A stretch of DNA of 64,000 nucleotides, taken from Pedobacter frigiditerrae. Lineage in GTDB: Bacteria; Bacteroidota; Bacteroidia; Sphingobacteriales; Sphingobacteriaceae. Under the pieces are notes generated by a model. That model saw only the letters and a list, made by a program, of their open reading frames with translations. It was not told the DNA's origin and searched no databases. A program made the position numbers and the translations under genes. Numbering within the stretch: the first letter of the stretch is position 1; each line of letters begins with the position of its first letter. Below are positions 24,301-33,994 of the stretch, piece by piece. Where the stretch lies: assembly GCF_004331645.1 (NCBI RefSeq), contig NZ_SJSK01000002.1, forward strand, positions 1,054,001-1,118,000, read 5' to 3'.

Positions 24301-26293
24301 AGTAGAGTTTAAAAACTTCCAAATAGAAACCATTACTAAGTTTGCAGAAACTGATACTGCAATGGTTGGCGGAACAATTAACGGAATAGTTGATGTAAAA
24401 GATTTGATTTCCAATCCTAAGTTCGAGGCTAATTTGAATGTTAGCAAATTACGTTACCAAAAAGACGAGCTTGGCGATTTGAGCTTACTGGTAAATAACA
24501 ATACCGCCAATGCTTTTCAAGTAGATGCCAGATTAAAAGGAGTACACGAATTACGAGCAAGTGGTTTCTATTATACAGCTCCTCAAAGTGCATTAGACTT
24601 AGTAGTAAATATTGATAAGATAGATTTAAAGGAAGTAGAAAGTGTAAGTCTTGGGCAAATTAGACAAGGTAAAGGAACGGTTACTGGACAGTTTACTGTT
24701 AAAGGAGAATTAACTGCGCCAAAAGTTTTGGGTTCGTTGAAGTTTAATGACGCCGGATTTAATGTGGCTTACATCAATTCATATTTCACAATGCCTACGC
24801 AAGAAATAGCATTTACTAATGAAGGCATAAGATTTGATGATTTTACACTGATTGATTCATTAGGTAAAAAAGCAATTATAGATGGCAATATCTATACTAC
24901 AGATTTTAAAAATGTAAGATTTGGCTTAGATATTAGAACAGATAATTTTAGGGCGATTAATTCTACCGCAGCTGATAATGACATGATTTACGGAACGGTT
25001 TATTTAACCAGTACCATTAAAGTTCGTGGAGATTTAAATCAGCCAGATGTGAATATGAACATCAGGGTAAATAAAGGCACTAAATTCTTTTACGCGTTGC
25101 CAATCAACGACCCATCTGTTATAGAACAGGAAGGAATTGTGGAGTTTATTGACGCTGATGCACCACCATTTAATGGTCAAAAACCTCTAAAAGCCGACAG
25201 CATAAGTAAATCGCCATTAAAGGGAATGAATATGGTTGCTAACATAACAATTGACCCAGAAGCAGAGTTAAATGTAGTAGTAGACCCCCAAAATGGCGAT
25301 AATTTAAGTATAAAAGGTAATGCCAACTTAAATGCAACAATTGACCCGAGCGGAAAAATAAGCTTAACAGGGAGGTATGAAGTTGAAGAAGGTTCTTATA
25401 GTTTAACGGTTGCTCCTTTAGGGAAAAGACCGTTTAAAATTGTAAAAGGTAGCACTATTATTTGGACAGGTGAACCTACCGCAGCTACCGTAGATTTAAC
25501 TGCTTTATATGAAGTTAATGCAGCCCCAATTGATTTAATTAATGAACCAGATAATATCCAGGCCAAAACGAAATTACCGTTTCAAGTTTATTTATACATG
25601 AAAGAGGAGTTGTTGAAACCAAAAATTTCTTTCAAAATAGATTTGCCTGAAAACGAGCGAGGTGCTTTATCTGGAACTGTTTATACCAAATTACAAAATG
25701 TAAACAGAGATGAAAGTGAGTTAAACAAACAAGTTTTCGCCTTGTTGGCCTTAAATAGATTTATAGCTAACAATCCTTTCCAAAGTTTAGCTGGCGGTGG
25801 TGGTGCTTCTACTTGGGCCCGCTCAAGTGTAAGTAAATTATTAACCGAGCAATTGAATAACCTAGCATCTGATTTAATACAAGGGGTAGATTTGAACTTC
25901 AATGTAAATTCTTCAGAAGATTATTCTACTGGCTCATTAGAGCAAAAAACGGATTTAGAAGTTGGCCTTTCTAAAAAACTATTGAACGAACGATTAACAA
26001 TTACTGTTGGAAGTTCATTCGGTTTAGAAGGCCCTAAAGTACCTGGCCAAAGTTCATCTAACATAGCTGGAAATTTAAATGTAGAATACGCCTTATCTGC
26101 TGATGGAAAATATAGGTTACGTTTTTACAGGAGAAATCAGAATGAGGCGGTAATTGATGGTCAAATAATTGAAACTGGTATCGGTTTTACCTTAGTAGTC
26201 GATTACAATAAGTTTAGGGAGGTTTTCCAGTCACGTAAGAAGAAAATAAGAAACCAAATAGAACAGAAACCAAAAGATGAAACAACTAATTAA
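21311..26293 (+). CDS. tamB: TamB-family translocation/assembly module protein
   Basis: A 1660-residue periplasm-spanning protein with one N-terminal membrane anchor (residues about 10-32) and long repetitive beta-rich AsmA/DUF748-like and DUF490 sequence. The C-terminal TamB domain includes LSLTGRYEVEEGSYSL-type strands and LALNRFIA. It bridges inner and outer membranes and, with the Omp85 partner, inserts outer-membrane proteins or moves lipids. The start must be TTG at 21311: KKYLRKGLKIFLWV directly follows, the next in-frame Met is at about residue 140, and no ATG lies upstream in frame. The stop overlaps the TamL gene by 17 bases. Confidence 0.93.
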   Translation: MKKYLRKGLKIFLWVIASIILLVVLIALSLNIPAVQNFVKDKAITYIKNKTKTEVRLESIKIALPKDVVLNKFYIEDRKGDTLLYAEKLQVDISLLKLLKNTVEINNIELKNIRANVKRINPDTAFNFSFLVDAFMTEEKKDPAKDTTSAPLKFRIDKVLFTDIGITYRDDVVGNDIKLHLGEFKTKIKDFDLAKQNYVIKSLSLKNTTLNYLQQKPLTQLVQHLTNSVDSAHIEKGKLPTITVEDFAFTNVKINYDDQLSTTKAIANINDLGLVNLKVDLTNGKYNADEARLNKSKILFAFKPAPSNNLNKVKDTVLVEQSPLALFLKKVDFNDNNIQFDNLSAKPTKGLDFNHLNITNLNLGAGDLNFANGGITVKVNNGSLKDKSGFILNELQGDATYTDKQIKLANFILRTPNTSIDNATELNFTSLEDLTKHPERVQMSLNFKNTIIGLKDAAFFSNAIPANYRNEKIKVNANVNGYLNNLTIAQLQISGLKNTQIDISGRAKGLPDINKTYLDLNIKKLHLSKADILVVVPKKSLPPTIELPNMVDARGTFKGSMTDFNTNLNIQTDMGGAVVVANMKGPKGKERYQANISLNNFNVGRLLKQQATLGRITAKANVSGTGLDPKTIHAKFDATVLRATYNKYNYSNLKLNGTYANQLVNVKGSMPDSNANFSLDAKINLAGKYPSLKADINLKQVDLQKLNFSTTEFKVAGNIKANISTADVDHLNGDVFATGLQIVKEGRRFNVDTVEINAVSTATSNSLALKSELLSAKIDGKYQLSKIGNAVINQINKYYQFGEVVSIPDQRFRFDINIYSPKFLKDFVPQLSTFVPSRINGLIDTQKDSLLMNASFPKVVYGDYNVDSVRLAVNNNNQKLNYNLTIRSIQSPSIVLFNSEISGNAANNQLDLNIFLRDRQRKDKYVIGGIFKSFNKDFRFNLDPNKLLLDYQKWTMSPENYIQFGQSGILANQFNLSQGSQLLSINSISNTPNSPLRVEFKNFQIETITKFAETDTAMVGGTINGIVDVKDLISNPKFEANLNVSKLRYQKDELGDLSLLVNNNTANAFQVDARLKGVHELRASGFYYTAPQSALDLVVNIDKIDLKEVESVSLGQIRQGKGTVTGQFTVKGELTAPKVLGSLKFNDAGFNVAYINSYFTMPTQEIAFTNEGIRFDDFTLIDSLGKKAIIDGNIYTTDFKNVRFGLDIRTDNFRAINSTAADNDMIYGTVYLTSTIKVRGDLNQPDVNMNIRVNKGTKFFYALPINDPSVIEQEGIVEFIDADAPPFNGQKPLKADSISKSPLKGMNMVANITIDPEAELNVVVDPQNGDNLSIKGNANLNATIDPSGKISLTGRYEVEEGSYSLTVAPLGKRPFKIVKGSTIIWTGEPTAATVDLTALYEVNAAPIDLINEPDNIQAKTKLPFQVYLYMKEELLKPKISFKIDLPENERGALSGTVYTKLQNVNRDESELNKQVFALLALNRFIANNPFQSLAGGGGASTWARSSVSKLLTEQLNNLASDLIQGVDLNFNVNSSEDYSTGSLEQKTDLEVGLSKKLLNERLTITVGSSFGLEGPKVPGQSSSNIAGNLNVEYALSADGKYRLRFYRRNQNEAVIDGQIIETGIGFTLVVDYNKFREVFQSRKKKIRNQIEQKPKDETTN

Positions 26294-28595
26294 ACCTATA
26301 GTATTTTTATTGGCTTGTTTGGTTGTGGCTAGCTGTAGTACAACCAGGCGATTAAAACCCGGGCAATATTTGTATACAGGCGCTGAAATAAACATCAACC
26401 CAGATTCAAGTAAAAGAATTGACGATCAAAAAGAGGTTAAAAAGACTTTAGAAAACAAAACCAGGCCTCGACCTAACAAATCGCTTTTAGGGATAAAATA
26501 CAAATTGCTCATTCATAACTTAGCTCCAGATACTGTAAAACCTAAAGGGATTGGCAATTGGTTAAAAAACAAGATTGGAGAAGCTCCAGTTTTATTAAGT
26601 GAAGTAAAAATTAAATACAATAATGATGTCTTAAAAAGTTATTTAATTAGTCAGGGTTATTTGCAAGCTGAGGTTACAGGCGACACTGTAATTAAAGGGA
26701 AAAAAGGGAAAGCGATTTACACCACAAATACCGGAATTAGGTATAAAATAAACAGCATTACTTTCCCAAAAGACACTGGTGTTTTAACTCATATCATTGA
26801 CCAAAACAAGAATAATACATTGCTTAAAGTTGGCAATTTTTATGATTTGGATACTTATAAAAATGAGCGGATTAGAATCGATAACGATTTAAAAGAAAAC
26901 GGATATTTCTATTTCAGTCCAGACTATTTGATTTTACAAGTAGACAGTACAATAGGTAAAAATTTAGTCAACATAAATGTTAATGTTAAAAGAAGTGCAC
27001 CAGATGCAGGTATAAAACCTTATACCATTAAATCTATTAATATTTATCCAAATTACAGCTTACGCAGAGATAGTTTATTAAAAACATTAACCCCTTTGCA
27101 GTATAACGATTTTAATATTTACGATAATAGAAATACATTCAAGCCAAAACTGTTCGACAGGTTAGTTTTCTTTAAAAAAGGAGAAAATTATAATCGTAAA
27201 GACCATAATCAATCTTTAAATAGAATGGTTAATCTAGGGGCGTTTAGAGATGTTAGGGCAGAGTTTTTATCAATTGACAGTTTTAAAAACAATCAGCTTA
27301 ACTTAAATATTTTCCTCACACCATTAAAGAAAAACTCCCTAACATTTTCAGTAAATGGAACCAATAAAACGAATGGTTTTGTAGGTTCTGAAGTAAAACT
27401 AACACAAACAACCAGAAATTTATTTAGGGGGGCGGAGCAATTAGACGTAAGTGTAAGTGGTGGTTTTGAAACTCAAATTAGTGGATTGGCAAAAGGATTA
27501 AATTCATATTCATTTACAGCAGAAGGAAAGTTGACCTTTCCTCAGTTCATTGTTCCATTTTATAAACCAAGAGTTACAAATTCTTTTATTCCTAGAACTG
27601 TGACTTCTTTATCCTATCAATTATTAAACAGAGGTTCGTTATACAAGTTGAATTCGTTTAAAGGTGAATTTGGTTACAACTGGAAAGAGAATTTATATAA
27701 AGAGCACAGCTTTAACCCAATATCTATCACTTTAGTTAAACCAACAGAGGGAGATTCGTTAAAGCTAGATAGTTTATTTAAAGCCACACCAGGATTAGAA
27801 AACACATTAGAGGAGCAGTTTATTATAGGAAGTAACTACAGTTTTACCTTTACCAATCAAATGGAAAACCAACGTAGAAACACAACCTATTTTAGAGGTA
27901 GTGTAGAAACTGGTGGTAATTTATGGGGCTTATTTGTTTCTAAAAATGGGATTGGTGAAAGAACGTTATTTGGCATTCCATTAACCCAATTTATTAAGTT
28001 TGAAGCAGATTTGCGTAACTATCATAAAATAAATAGAAATATAACTTGGGCAAATCGATTTAATGCTGGTTATGGCTATGCTTATGGAAATAGTACATCG
28101 TTACCATTTGTTAAACAATTTTTTGCTGGCGGAAGTAATGACATTAGGGCTTTTAGAGCAAGGTCTCTAGGTCCAGGAACCTATCAAGTAGATTTAACCA
28201 ATCAATTTGCAGATCAAGGTGGTGATATTAAATTAATGCTGAATACAGAATTAAGATTTAAAATTGCTGGACCACTGCAAGGTGCTCTATTTGTTGATGC
28301 TGGAAACATTTGGTTAAGAAAAGAAGATTTAGGCAAACCAACAATTCCAAACAGTGGTAGACCTGGTTCTGGCTTTAAATTAAGTAATACATTAAATGAA
28401 TTGGCTGTTGGTACAGGAGCTGGATTAAGGATAGATGCTCAAATTTTTGTAATTAGGTTAGATGGTGCATTTCCTATTAGAAAACCCTATCTTCCTAATG
28501 GACAACGCTGGGTGTTAAATGATGTAGATTTTGGTAGCAAAACCTGGCGCAAAGAAAATTTTATTTTAAACATCGGCATCGGTTATCCGTTTTAA
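26277..28595 (+). CDS. tamL: TamL, Omp85-family assembly lipoprotein
   Basis: A 772-residue BamA/TamA-family outer-membrane protein carrying a lipoprotein signal (VVASC, Cys20), the form found in Bacteroidota as TamL. POTRA-like modules span about residues 60-330, and the barrel ends with FAGGSNDIRAFRARSLGPG, the conserved VRGF/Y loop of Omp85 proteins, and a terminal strand IGIGYPF with the expected final aromatic residue. The 17-base overlap with tamB means coupled translation and supports a TamB-TamL complex. YihY follows after four bases. Confidence 0.92.
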   Translation: MKQLIKPIVFLLACLVVASCSTTRRLKPGQYLYTGAEININPDSSKRIDDQKEVKKTLENKTRPRPNKSLLGIKYKLLIHNLAPDTVKPKGIGNWLKNKIGEAPVLLSEVKIKYNNDVLKSYLISQGYLQAEVTGDTVIKGKKGKAIYTTNTGIRYKINSITFPKDTGVLTHIIDQNKNNTLLKVGNFYDLDTYKNERIRIDNDLKENGYFYFSPDYLILQVDSTIGKNLVNINVNVKRSAPDAGIKPYTIKSINIYPNYSLRRDSLLKTLTPLQYNDFNIYDNRNTFKPKLFDRLVFFKKGENYNRKDHNQSLNRMVNLGAFRDVRAEFLSIDSFKNNQLNLNIFLTPLKKNSLTFSVNGTNKTNGFVGSEVKLTQTTRNLFRGAEQLDVSVSGGFETQISGLAKGLNSYSFTAEGKLTFPQFIVPFYKPRVTNSFIPRTVTSLSYQLLNRGSLYKLNSFKGEFGYNWKENLYKEHSFNPISITLVKPTEGDSLKLDSLFKATPGLENTLEEQFIIGSNYSFTFTNQMENQRRNTTYFRGSVETGGNLWGLFVSKNGIGERTLFGIPLTQFIKFEADLRNYHKINRNITWANRFNAGYGYAYGNSTSLPFVKQFFAGGSNDIRAFRARSLGPGTYQVDLTNQFADQGGDIKLMLNTELRFKIAGPLQGALFVDAGNIWLRKEDLGKPTIPNSGRPGSGFKLSNTLNELAVGTGAGLRIDAQIFVIRLDGAFPIRKPYLPNGQRWVLNDVDFGSKTWRKENFILNIGIGYPF

Positions 28596-28599
28596 AAGT

Positions 28600-29601
28600 A
28601 TGATTGGTTTATTAAAAAAGACAAAAAACTTATTAGTTATAACTTATCACCTTTTTATAGCTGCTGGAAAAGGCTTTATGGAAGATAGGGTGATGAAGTT
28701 AAGTGCGGCATTGGCTTATTATACCATATTTTCACTTACTCCACTGATTATCATTATTATTTCAGCTGCAACTCTTTTCTTGGGAGATAACATGGATCCT
28801 AACACAAAGCTATTTGGAGAAATTAGCGAAATGATCGGTACCGACGCTGCAAATCAGTTGAGAGGTTTTGTAGAAAATGCTAATCTTTCTGGCAAAAGCA
28901 CAATGGGTTTAATTATTGGTATAGTAACCTTAATTATTGGGTCTACAGCAATATTTATAGAAATTCAGGATAGTATTAATATCATTTGGAAAGTAAAGGC
29001 GGTTCCTAAAAAGGGATGGAAAAAATTAATTACCAATCGTTTATTGTCATTTTCTCTTATTGCATCTTTAGGCTTTTTACTTTTAGTTTCTCTTGTTATA
29101 AATAGTGTTGTAGTTGGAATTGGCAATAGATTAGAAGTTTATGCCTCCAGGGTTGGTATTGAACAGATATCTGGATTTGTGATGTTAATTATTACCAATA
29201 TATTAACACTCGGCGTGGTAACCGCCATATTCGCCATCATTTTTAAGGTTTTGCCAGATGTAGATTTAAAATGGAAGCCTGCATTAATAGGGGCTCTATT
29301 TACTGCACTTATGTTTAGTTTGGGTAAATACCTAATTGGTATTTACATCGAAAAGGGCAATCCAGGTTCTGCATTTGGAGCAGCAAGTTCCATTATTGTT
29401 ATTTTAGTTTGGATATACTATACCTCTATCATTTTATATTTTGGTGCCGAATTTACTCAGGCCTATGCAGAAAAATATACTGAAGGCATCTCACCAAGTA
29501 AATATGCCGTCCACTTAAAAACAATAATTGTAGAGAAGAAAGTAGCTGTTTTACCTCCTCAACATCCAGAAGATACGGTTGATTGCCCTGAAGAAACTTA
29601 A
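28600..29601 (+). CDS. YihY/BrkB-family inner-membrane protein
   Basis: A 333-residue membrane protein of the YihY/virulence factor BrkB family (once called ribonuclease BN). LSAALAYYTIFSLTPLIIII and the ASSIIVILVWIYYTSIILYFGAEFTQAYA block near the C-terminus are family hallmarks; six membrane helices are expected. The family is of uncertain function, possibly lipid transport, which would fit its place four bases after tamL. The gene ends overlapping, by four bases, the end of the convergent histidine-kinase gene. Confidence 0.9.
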   Translation: MIGLLKKTKNLLVITYHLFIAAGKGFMEDRVMKLSAALAYYTIFSLTPLIIIIISAATLFLGDNMDPNTKLFGEISEMIGTDAANQLRGFVENANLSGKSTMGLIIGIVTLIIGSTAIFIEIQDSINIIWKVKAVPKKGWKKLITNRLLSFSLIASLGFLLLVSLVINSVVVGIGNRLEVYASRVGIEQISGFVMLIITNILTLGVVTAIFAIIFKVLPDVDLKWKPALIGALFTALMFSLGKYLIGIYIEKGNPGSAFGAASSIIVILVWIYYTSIILYFGAEFTQAYAEKYTEGISPSKYAVHLKTIIVEKKVAVLPPQHPEDTVDCPEET

Positions 29602-31754
29602 TCCTTATTTAAATACTCGGCCATTTTGTCTATCAATTCCTTTTCCGAGAATGGTTTGAGTACTAAGTCATCAATCCCAGATTCGATATATTTCTTTCTA
29701 TCTTCTTCCAAAACGTTTGCCGTTACCCCTAAAATTGGGAGATTGGCCTTTGATGGATCAGGATACGATCTAATAAGTTTTGTTAACTCTATCCCTCCCA
29801 TCTCTGGCATTTGAATATCTGTTAAAAGTAACTCGTAATCATTCTTTTTGAATAACTCAAATGCTTCCACCCCATCATAAGCAACATCAGTTATCATTTT
29901 ATATTTTTTAATAACAGTTTGAGCAAGTAGAATATTCATCTTGTTATCATCCGCCAATAAAATACGTTTACCTTCTAAGCCATCTACAGCAATAATGGTT
30001 ACATTCTTATTTTTTACAGCGTTACTTGTTGTACAAATATCATAGGGAATTTCAAAACTAAATATCGAGCCCTTTCCTAATTCGCTCGTTACACCAATTT
30101 GCCCACCCTGAAACTCTACTATTCTTTTACAGATTGCTAATCCTAAACCAGTTCCCTTTTGTTTAATCTTGGTTGATGAATAGTAAACTTGTGCGAACTC
30201 ATCAAAAATCATATCAATATCTTCAGCCCCAATACCAATTCCAGTATCCACAATTTGAACTGTTAATAATCCTTTTTTACCATTTAAATCAATATCAGCC
30301 TTTAATGTAACCGAACCTTTATCGGTAAACTTAATTGCATTGCTTAACAAATTCATCACCACTTGCTTTAAACGTAATGAATCACCAGAAAAGCAAGCGT
30401 TTCGCTTAAAAGAAATTTCCTTTTTCAACTCTATCCCCTTGCTTGTAGCTTGTATGGCTATACTGTTAAATACTTCTGTTATAGCATCAAGCGGGATGAA
30501 AGAAATCTTATCAAAGTTTACTTTGCCCGTTTCATATTTAGAAAAATCAAGAATATCATTCACAACATCTAATAGCATTACAGAAGAACTCCTAATAGCG
30601 CTTACCTGCTCAATTTGCTGTGCATCAAGCTTACCTTGACTTAATTGTTCAGAAAAACCAATTACAGAGTTTAATGGCGTTCTAATTTCATGGCTCATGT
30701 TTGCCAAGAACCTACTTTTAGAAACCGCATACTGAGAGGCTTTCTGACTGTAATTAATCAGTTCGCTTTCATTTTTATAAATTTTCCAAAGGTTAAATAA
30801 AATGCCACTCACCAATAAAATGAGTAAAACGATACTAAAGACAAAAATCTTGTCTATGCTCTTAAAATTACCATTTATATTCCCTAAAATCTCTTCTTTA
30901 TTTTGTTTAGCAAAGGTTATTTCCTTTGTCTTATAGTTTTGTAATAGCGAAACTATTTCTGTGATGATTTTGCTATTGAGTTTTAAAATAGCTATCTCAT
31001 TATTCTTCAACATGCTATTCGCCGTATATAAATTACGGAAATAATTATTCATGTTTTTTAGTTGTAACCTATTGAAAGCTTTACTTTTCTTAGTAGTGTC
31101 TAATTTAGTTTCTACCCTAACTACCCTAGTTATAGCATTGTTTTGCTCTGTTTTTGGTTTACGTTTAATTGCATCTCCTAAACGACCAATTAGGTTTTTT
31201 TCTTTTTGAGCCTTTGGCCCAATCTTAATGGTATCAATAGTAACCATTGTCTTAAACTGTTTATAGGTTAACTCATTCCCATCGTCGTCTGTTTGAATTT
31301 TATTACCCACAGTATCTACCCCAGTTGATAAATTAATTAAACTATCCGTTAATTGCCTTAACCTTAAGTAAAGCTGAGTTCTAACTTTCTTTTGATCAAC
31401 TAAACCTTTTAAATCTTGTGGACTATTTTTTCCATTAACATCTGCAGATAGCTTGATATTATTTAAAATGTTAGAAACAAATTTGATATCACTTGCAAAT
31501 TTATTGATATATGCTTTTTGGCCTGTAACTGCATACAACCTGCAATTATTGTCTGCATTGTATAATACTACAATGCATGAATCTACTAAGGCGTAGTCTT
31601 CTTTTAGTTCAGATAGATTGTTAATGTCACGAGACAAATCATTCCCTTTACTATTGCGAACATAAAAGAAAATCGCACATAAAAAGAGTGATAATATTAA
31701 GAAAACGATAAGTCCGTATCGAGTTGAGGAGTTTTTAGCAGAGGAAAAAGGCAT
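29598..31754 (-). CDS. Hybrid sensor histidine kinase/response regulator
   Basis: A 718-residue membrane sensor. Residues 13-32 and about 303-324 are membrane segments flanking a 270-residue helical periplasmic sensor region. The dimerisation/phosphoacceptor domain has SHEIRTP with His355, followed by an ATPase domain with N-box NLLSNAIKF, DTGIGIG and GTGLGLAI. A receiver domain occupies about 595-718 with acidic pocket LLADDN and phosphoacceptor Asp646 in LLTDIQMP. There is no output domain, so phosphate must pass to another protein. No partner regulator is adjacent and the stimulus is unknown. Confidence 0.93.
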   Translation of the reverse strand: MPFSSAKNSSTRYGLIVFLILSLFLCAIFFYVRNSKGNDLSRDINNLSELKEDYALVDSCIVVLYNADNNCRLYAVTGQKAYINKFASDIKFVSNILNNIKLSADVNGKNSPQDLKGLVDQKKVRTQLYLRLRQLTDSLINLSTGVDTVGNKIQTDDDGNELTYKQFKTMVTIDTIKIGPKAQKEKNLIGRLGDAIKRKPKTEQNNAITRVVRVETKLDTTKKSKAFNRLQLKNMNNYFRNLYTANSMLKNNEIAILKLNSKIITEIVSLLQNYKTKEITFAKQNKEEILGNINGNFKSIDKIFVFSIVLLILLVSGILFNLWKIYKNESELINYSQKASQYAVSKSRFLANMSHEIRTPLNSVIGFSEQLSQGKLDAQQIEQVSAIRSSSVMLLDVVNDILDFSKYETGKVNFDKISFIPLDAITEVFNSIAIQATSKGIELKKEISFKRNACFSGDSLRLKQVVMNLLSNAIKFTDKGSVTLKADIDLNGKKGLLTVQIVDTGIGIGAEDIDMIFDEFAQVYYSSTKIKQKGTGLGLAICKRIVEFQGGQIGVTSELGKGSIFSFEIPYDICTTSNAVKNKNVTIIAVDGLEGKRILLADDNKMNILLAQTVIKKYKMITDVAYDGVEAFELFKKNDYELLLTDIQMPEMGGIELTKLIRSYPDPSKANLPILGVTANVLEEDRKKYIESGIDDLVLKPFSEKELIDKMAEYLNKD

Positions 31755-31874
31755 AAAGGAATTTGTTTATTAAATCAATTTTCCCATAATAATATATTAC
31801 AGGCATTTTTTAATAACAAATAGGGATATGCAATATTACGTAAAAAATTATTCTTTTAAGTTAAATTAAAAAAA

Positions 31875-33764
31875 TTATGCTACTTCTAAGTCTTCCGTGT
31901 TAGCTGCGTTTCTTTCTTCCTCACCCTCTTTTACCTCGTCTTTTTCAATACGTAAGTTTTTAATAATATGTTGTTGCCTTTCTGGTGTGTTTTTACCCAT
32001 ATAATATTCCAAAAGCTTTTTAATAGTTTGTTCCTTTAAAATAACAGGATCTAAACGAATATCTTTTCCTATAAACAAACCAAACTCGTCTGGAGATATT
32101 TCTCCTAATCCTTTAAATCGAGTAATTTCTGGCTTACCACCTAGTTTTTCAATCGCATCCCTTCGCTCCTCTTCACTATAGCAATAAATAGTTTCCTTCT
32201 TATTACGGACCCTAAACAATGGGGTTTGCAAAATGTAAACGTGACCGGCCTTTACTAAATCTGGGAAAAATTGCAAAAAGAAAGTCATCATTAACAAACG
32301 AATGTGCATTCCATCAACATCTGCATCTGTAGCAATAACAATATTGTTATAGTGTAAACCTTCCAAACCATCTTCAATATTTAAAGCGTGTTGTAGAAGA
32401 TTAAATTCCTCATTTTCATAAACTACTTTTTTGGTTAATTCATAGCAGTTTAATGGTTTTCCTTTTAAGCTAAAAACAGCCTGACAATCTACATCTCGAG
32501 ATTTGGTAATAGAACCAGAAGCAGAATCCCCCTCGGTTATAAACAATGTAGTTTCGTATCTTTTTTCGTGCGTACTGTTAAAGTGAACTTTGCAATCTCT
32601 TAGTTTTTTATTATGTAATGATGCTTTTTTCGCTCTGTCATTAGCTAGTTTTTTAATACCAGCAATATCTTTTCTTTCTCGTTCAGATTGGATAATTCTT
32701 TTTAAAAGTGCATCAGCAACATCTGAATGTTTGTGTAAATAATCGTCTAATTCTTTCTTTACAAAATCATTAACGAAGCCTCTAACAGATTGTCCTTCTG
32801 GGGCTATTTTCTCAGAACCTAATTTCGTTTTCGTTTGCGATTCGAAAACAGGTTCTTGCACACGTATGGCAACAGCTGCAATGATAGATGCCCTCACATC
32901 ATTCGCATCAAACTCTTTTTTATAAAACTCACGAATTGTTTTTACCACTGCTTCTCTAAACGCCGCTTGGTGTGTTCCACCTTGTGTAGTGTATTGTCCA
33001 TTTACAAAAGAGTGGTAATCCTCACCATACTGTTGTCCATGTGTCATGGCTACCTCGATATCATGGCCTTTTAAATGGATAATTGGATAACGGATTTCTT
33101 CTGGTTTATTTTGCTTTGATAATAAATCGAATAAACCTCGCTCTGAGAAATATTTTTGATTATTGAAATTAATAACTAAGCCTGTATTTAAAAATACATA
33201 GTTCCAGATCATGCTTTCTACAAAATCAGGTATGTAGTGGTAATTTCTAAAAATAGTTTCATCAGGGTAAAAAGTTATAGCTGTACCATTACGCTGTGTA
33301 GTATCAATTTCTGGATGCTCCAAAGTAATAAGGCCTTTACTAAACTCTACTTTTTTTGTTTTACCGTCTCTATAACTTTGTACCAAAAATGAAGTAGATA
33401 AGGCATTAACCGCTTTTGTACCAACACCGTTCATTCCTACCGATTTTTGAAAGGCATTACTATCATACTTACCTCCAGTATTCATTTTAGAAACGCAATC
33501 AATCACTTTACCCAAAGGTATACCACGACCATAATCACGAATGTTTACTTTTTGGTCGCTTAAGGTTATATCAATTGTTTTTCCTGCACCCATCATGAAC
33601 TCATCTATAGAGTTATCCATGATTTCTTTCAATAGTACATAAATACCATCATCTTGCGCAGAACCATCTCCAAGTTTACCAATGTACATTCCTGGTCGGC
33701 GACGAATGTGTTCCTGCCAATCAAGTGACTTAATACTATCTTCGTTATAAATCGGTTCTGCCAT
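31875..33764 (-). CDS. parE: DNA topoisomerase IV subunit B
   Basis: A 629-residue GyrB/ParE-type ATPase subunit. The GHKL ATPase part has [18 protein letters not shown] and GRGIPLGK; the TOPRIM part has EGDSASG around residue 420 and DADVDGMHI. It lacks the extra insert of many GyrB proteins and is short like ParE. The C-terminus ends in an acidic tail. ParC is encoded 18.6 kb away on the same strand. Transcribed alone: gaps on both sides exceed 110 bases. Confidence 0.94.
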   Translation of the reverse strand: MAEPIYNEDSIKSLDWQEHIRRRPGMYIGKLGDGSAQDDGIYVLLKEIMDNSIDEFMMGAGKTIDITLSDQKVNIRDYGRGIPLGKVIDCVSKMNTGGKYDSNAFQKSVGMNGVGTKAVNALSTSFLVQSYRDGKTKKVEFSKGLITLEHPEIDTTQRNGTAITFYPDETIFRNYHYIPDFVESMIWNYVFLNTGLVINFNNQKYFSERGLFDLLSKQNKPEEIRYPIIHLKGHDIEVAMTHGQQYGEDYHSFVNGQYTTQGGTHQAAFREAVVKTIREFYKKEFDANDVRASIIAAVAIRVQEPVFESQTKTKLGSEKIAPEGQSVRGFVNDFVKKELDDYLHKHSDVADALLKRIIQSERERKDIAGIKKLANDRAKKASLHNKKLRDCKVHFNSTHEKRYETTLFITEGDSASGSITKSRDVDCQAVFSLKGKPLNCYELTKKVVYENEEFNLLQHALNIEDGLEGLHYNNIVIATDADVDGMHIRLLMMTFFLQFFPDLVKAGHVYILQTPLFRVRNKKETIYCYSEEERRDAIEKLGGKPEITRFKGLGEISPDEFGLFIGKDIRLDPVILKEQTIKKLLEYYMGKNTPERQQHIIKNLRIEKDEVKEGEEERNAANTEDLEVA

Positions 33765-33786
33765 AATATTTTTTTTGTAATAGAGG

Positions 33787-33871
33787 TCGTCATTTAGAGC
33801 ACCGCGAGAAATCTACCAGTTAGAATAATAAATAATTAGATTTCTCCATCGTTCCACAGTCGAACTGACGT
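33787..33871. repeat. GTCAT-type dispersed hairpin repeat
   Basis: The inner arms GAGAAATCTA and TAGATTTCTC pair, and outer CGTCATT and AACTGACG roughly pair. The layout matches the repeat at 41273-41346 (GTCATTCCGAG...GAATGAC). It lies in the parE upstream gap, 33765-33994, which holds no gene. Confidence 0.6.
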
Positions 33872-33994
33872 GGAAACAACTCAGCATTACAAATTTAATC
33901 TAATCTCTGTTCAAATCAATTACAAAGTTTCCACAAATGAACATTTTGGATAAGAGTTAATCGCATGGTGTATGGCGAAAATCGAAATGTACAA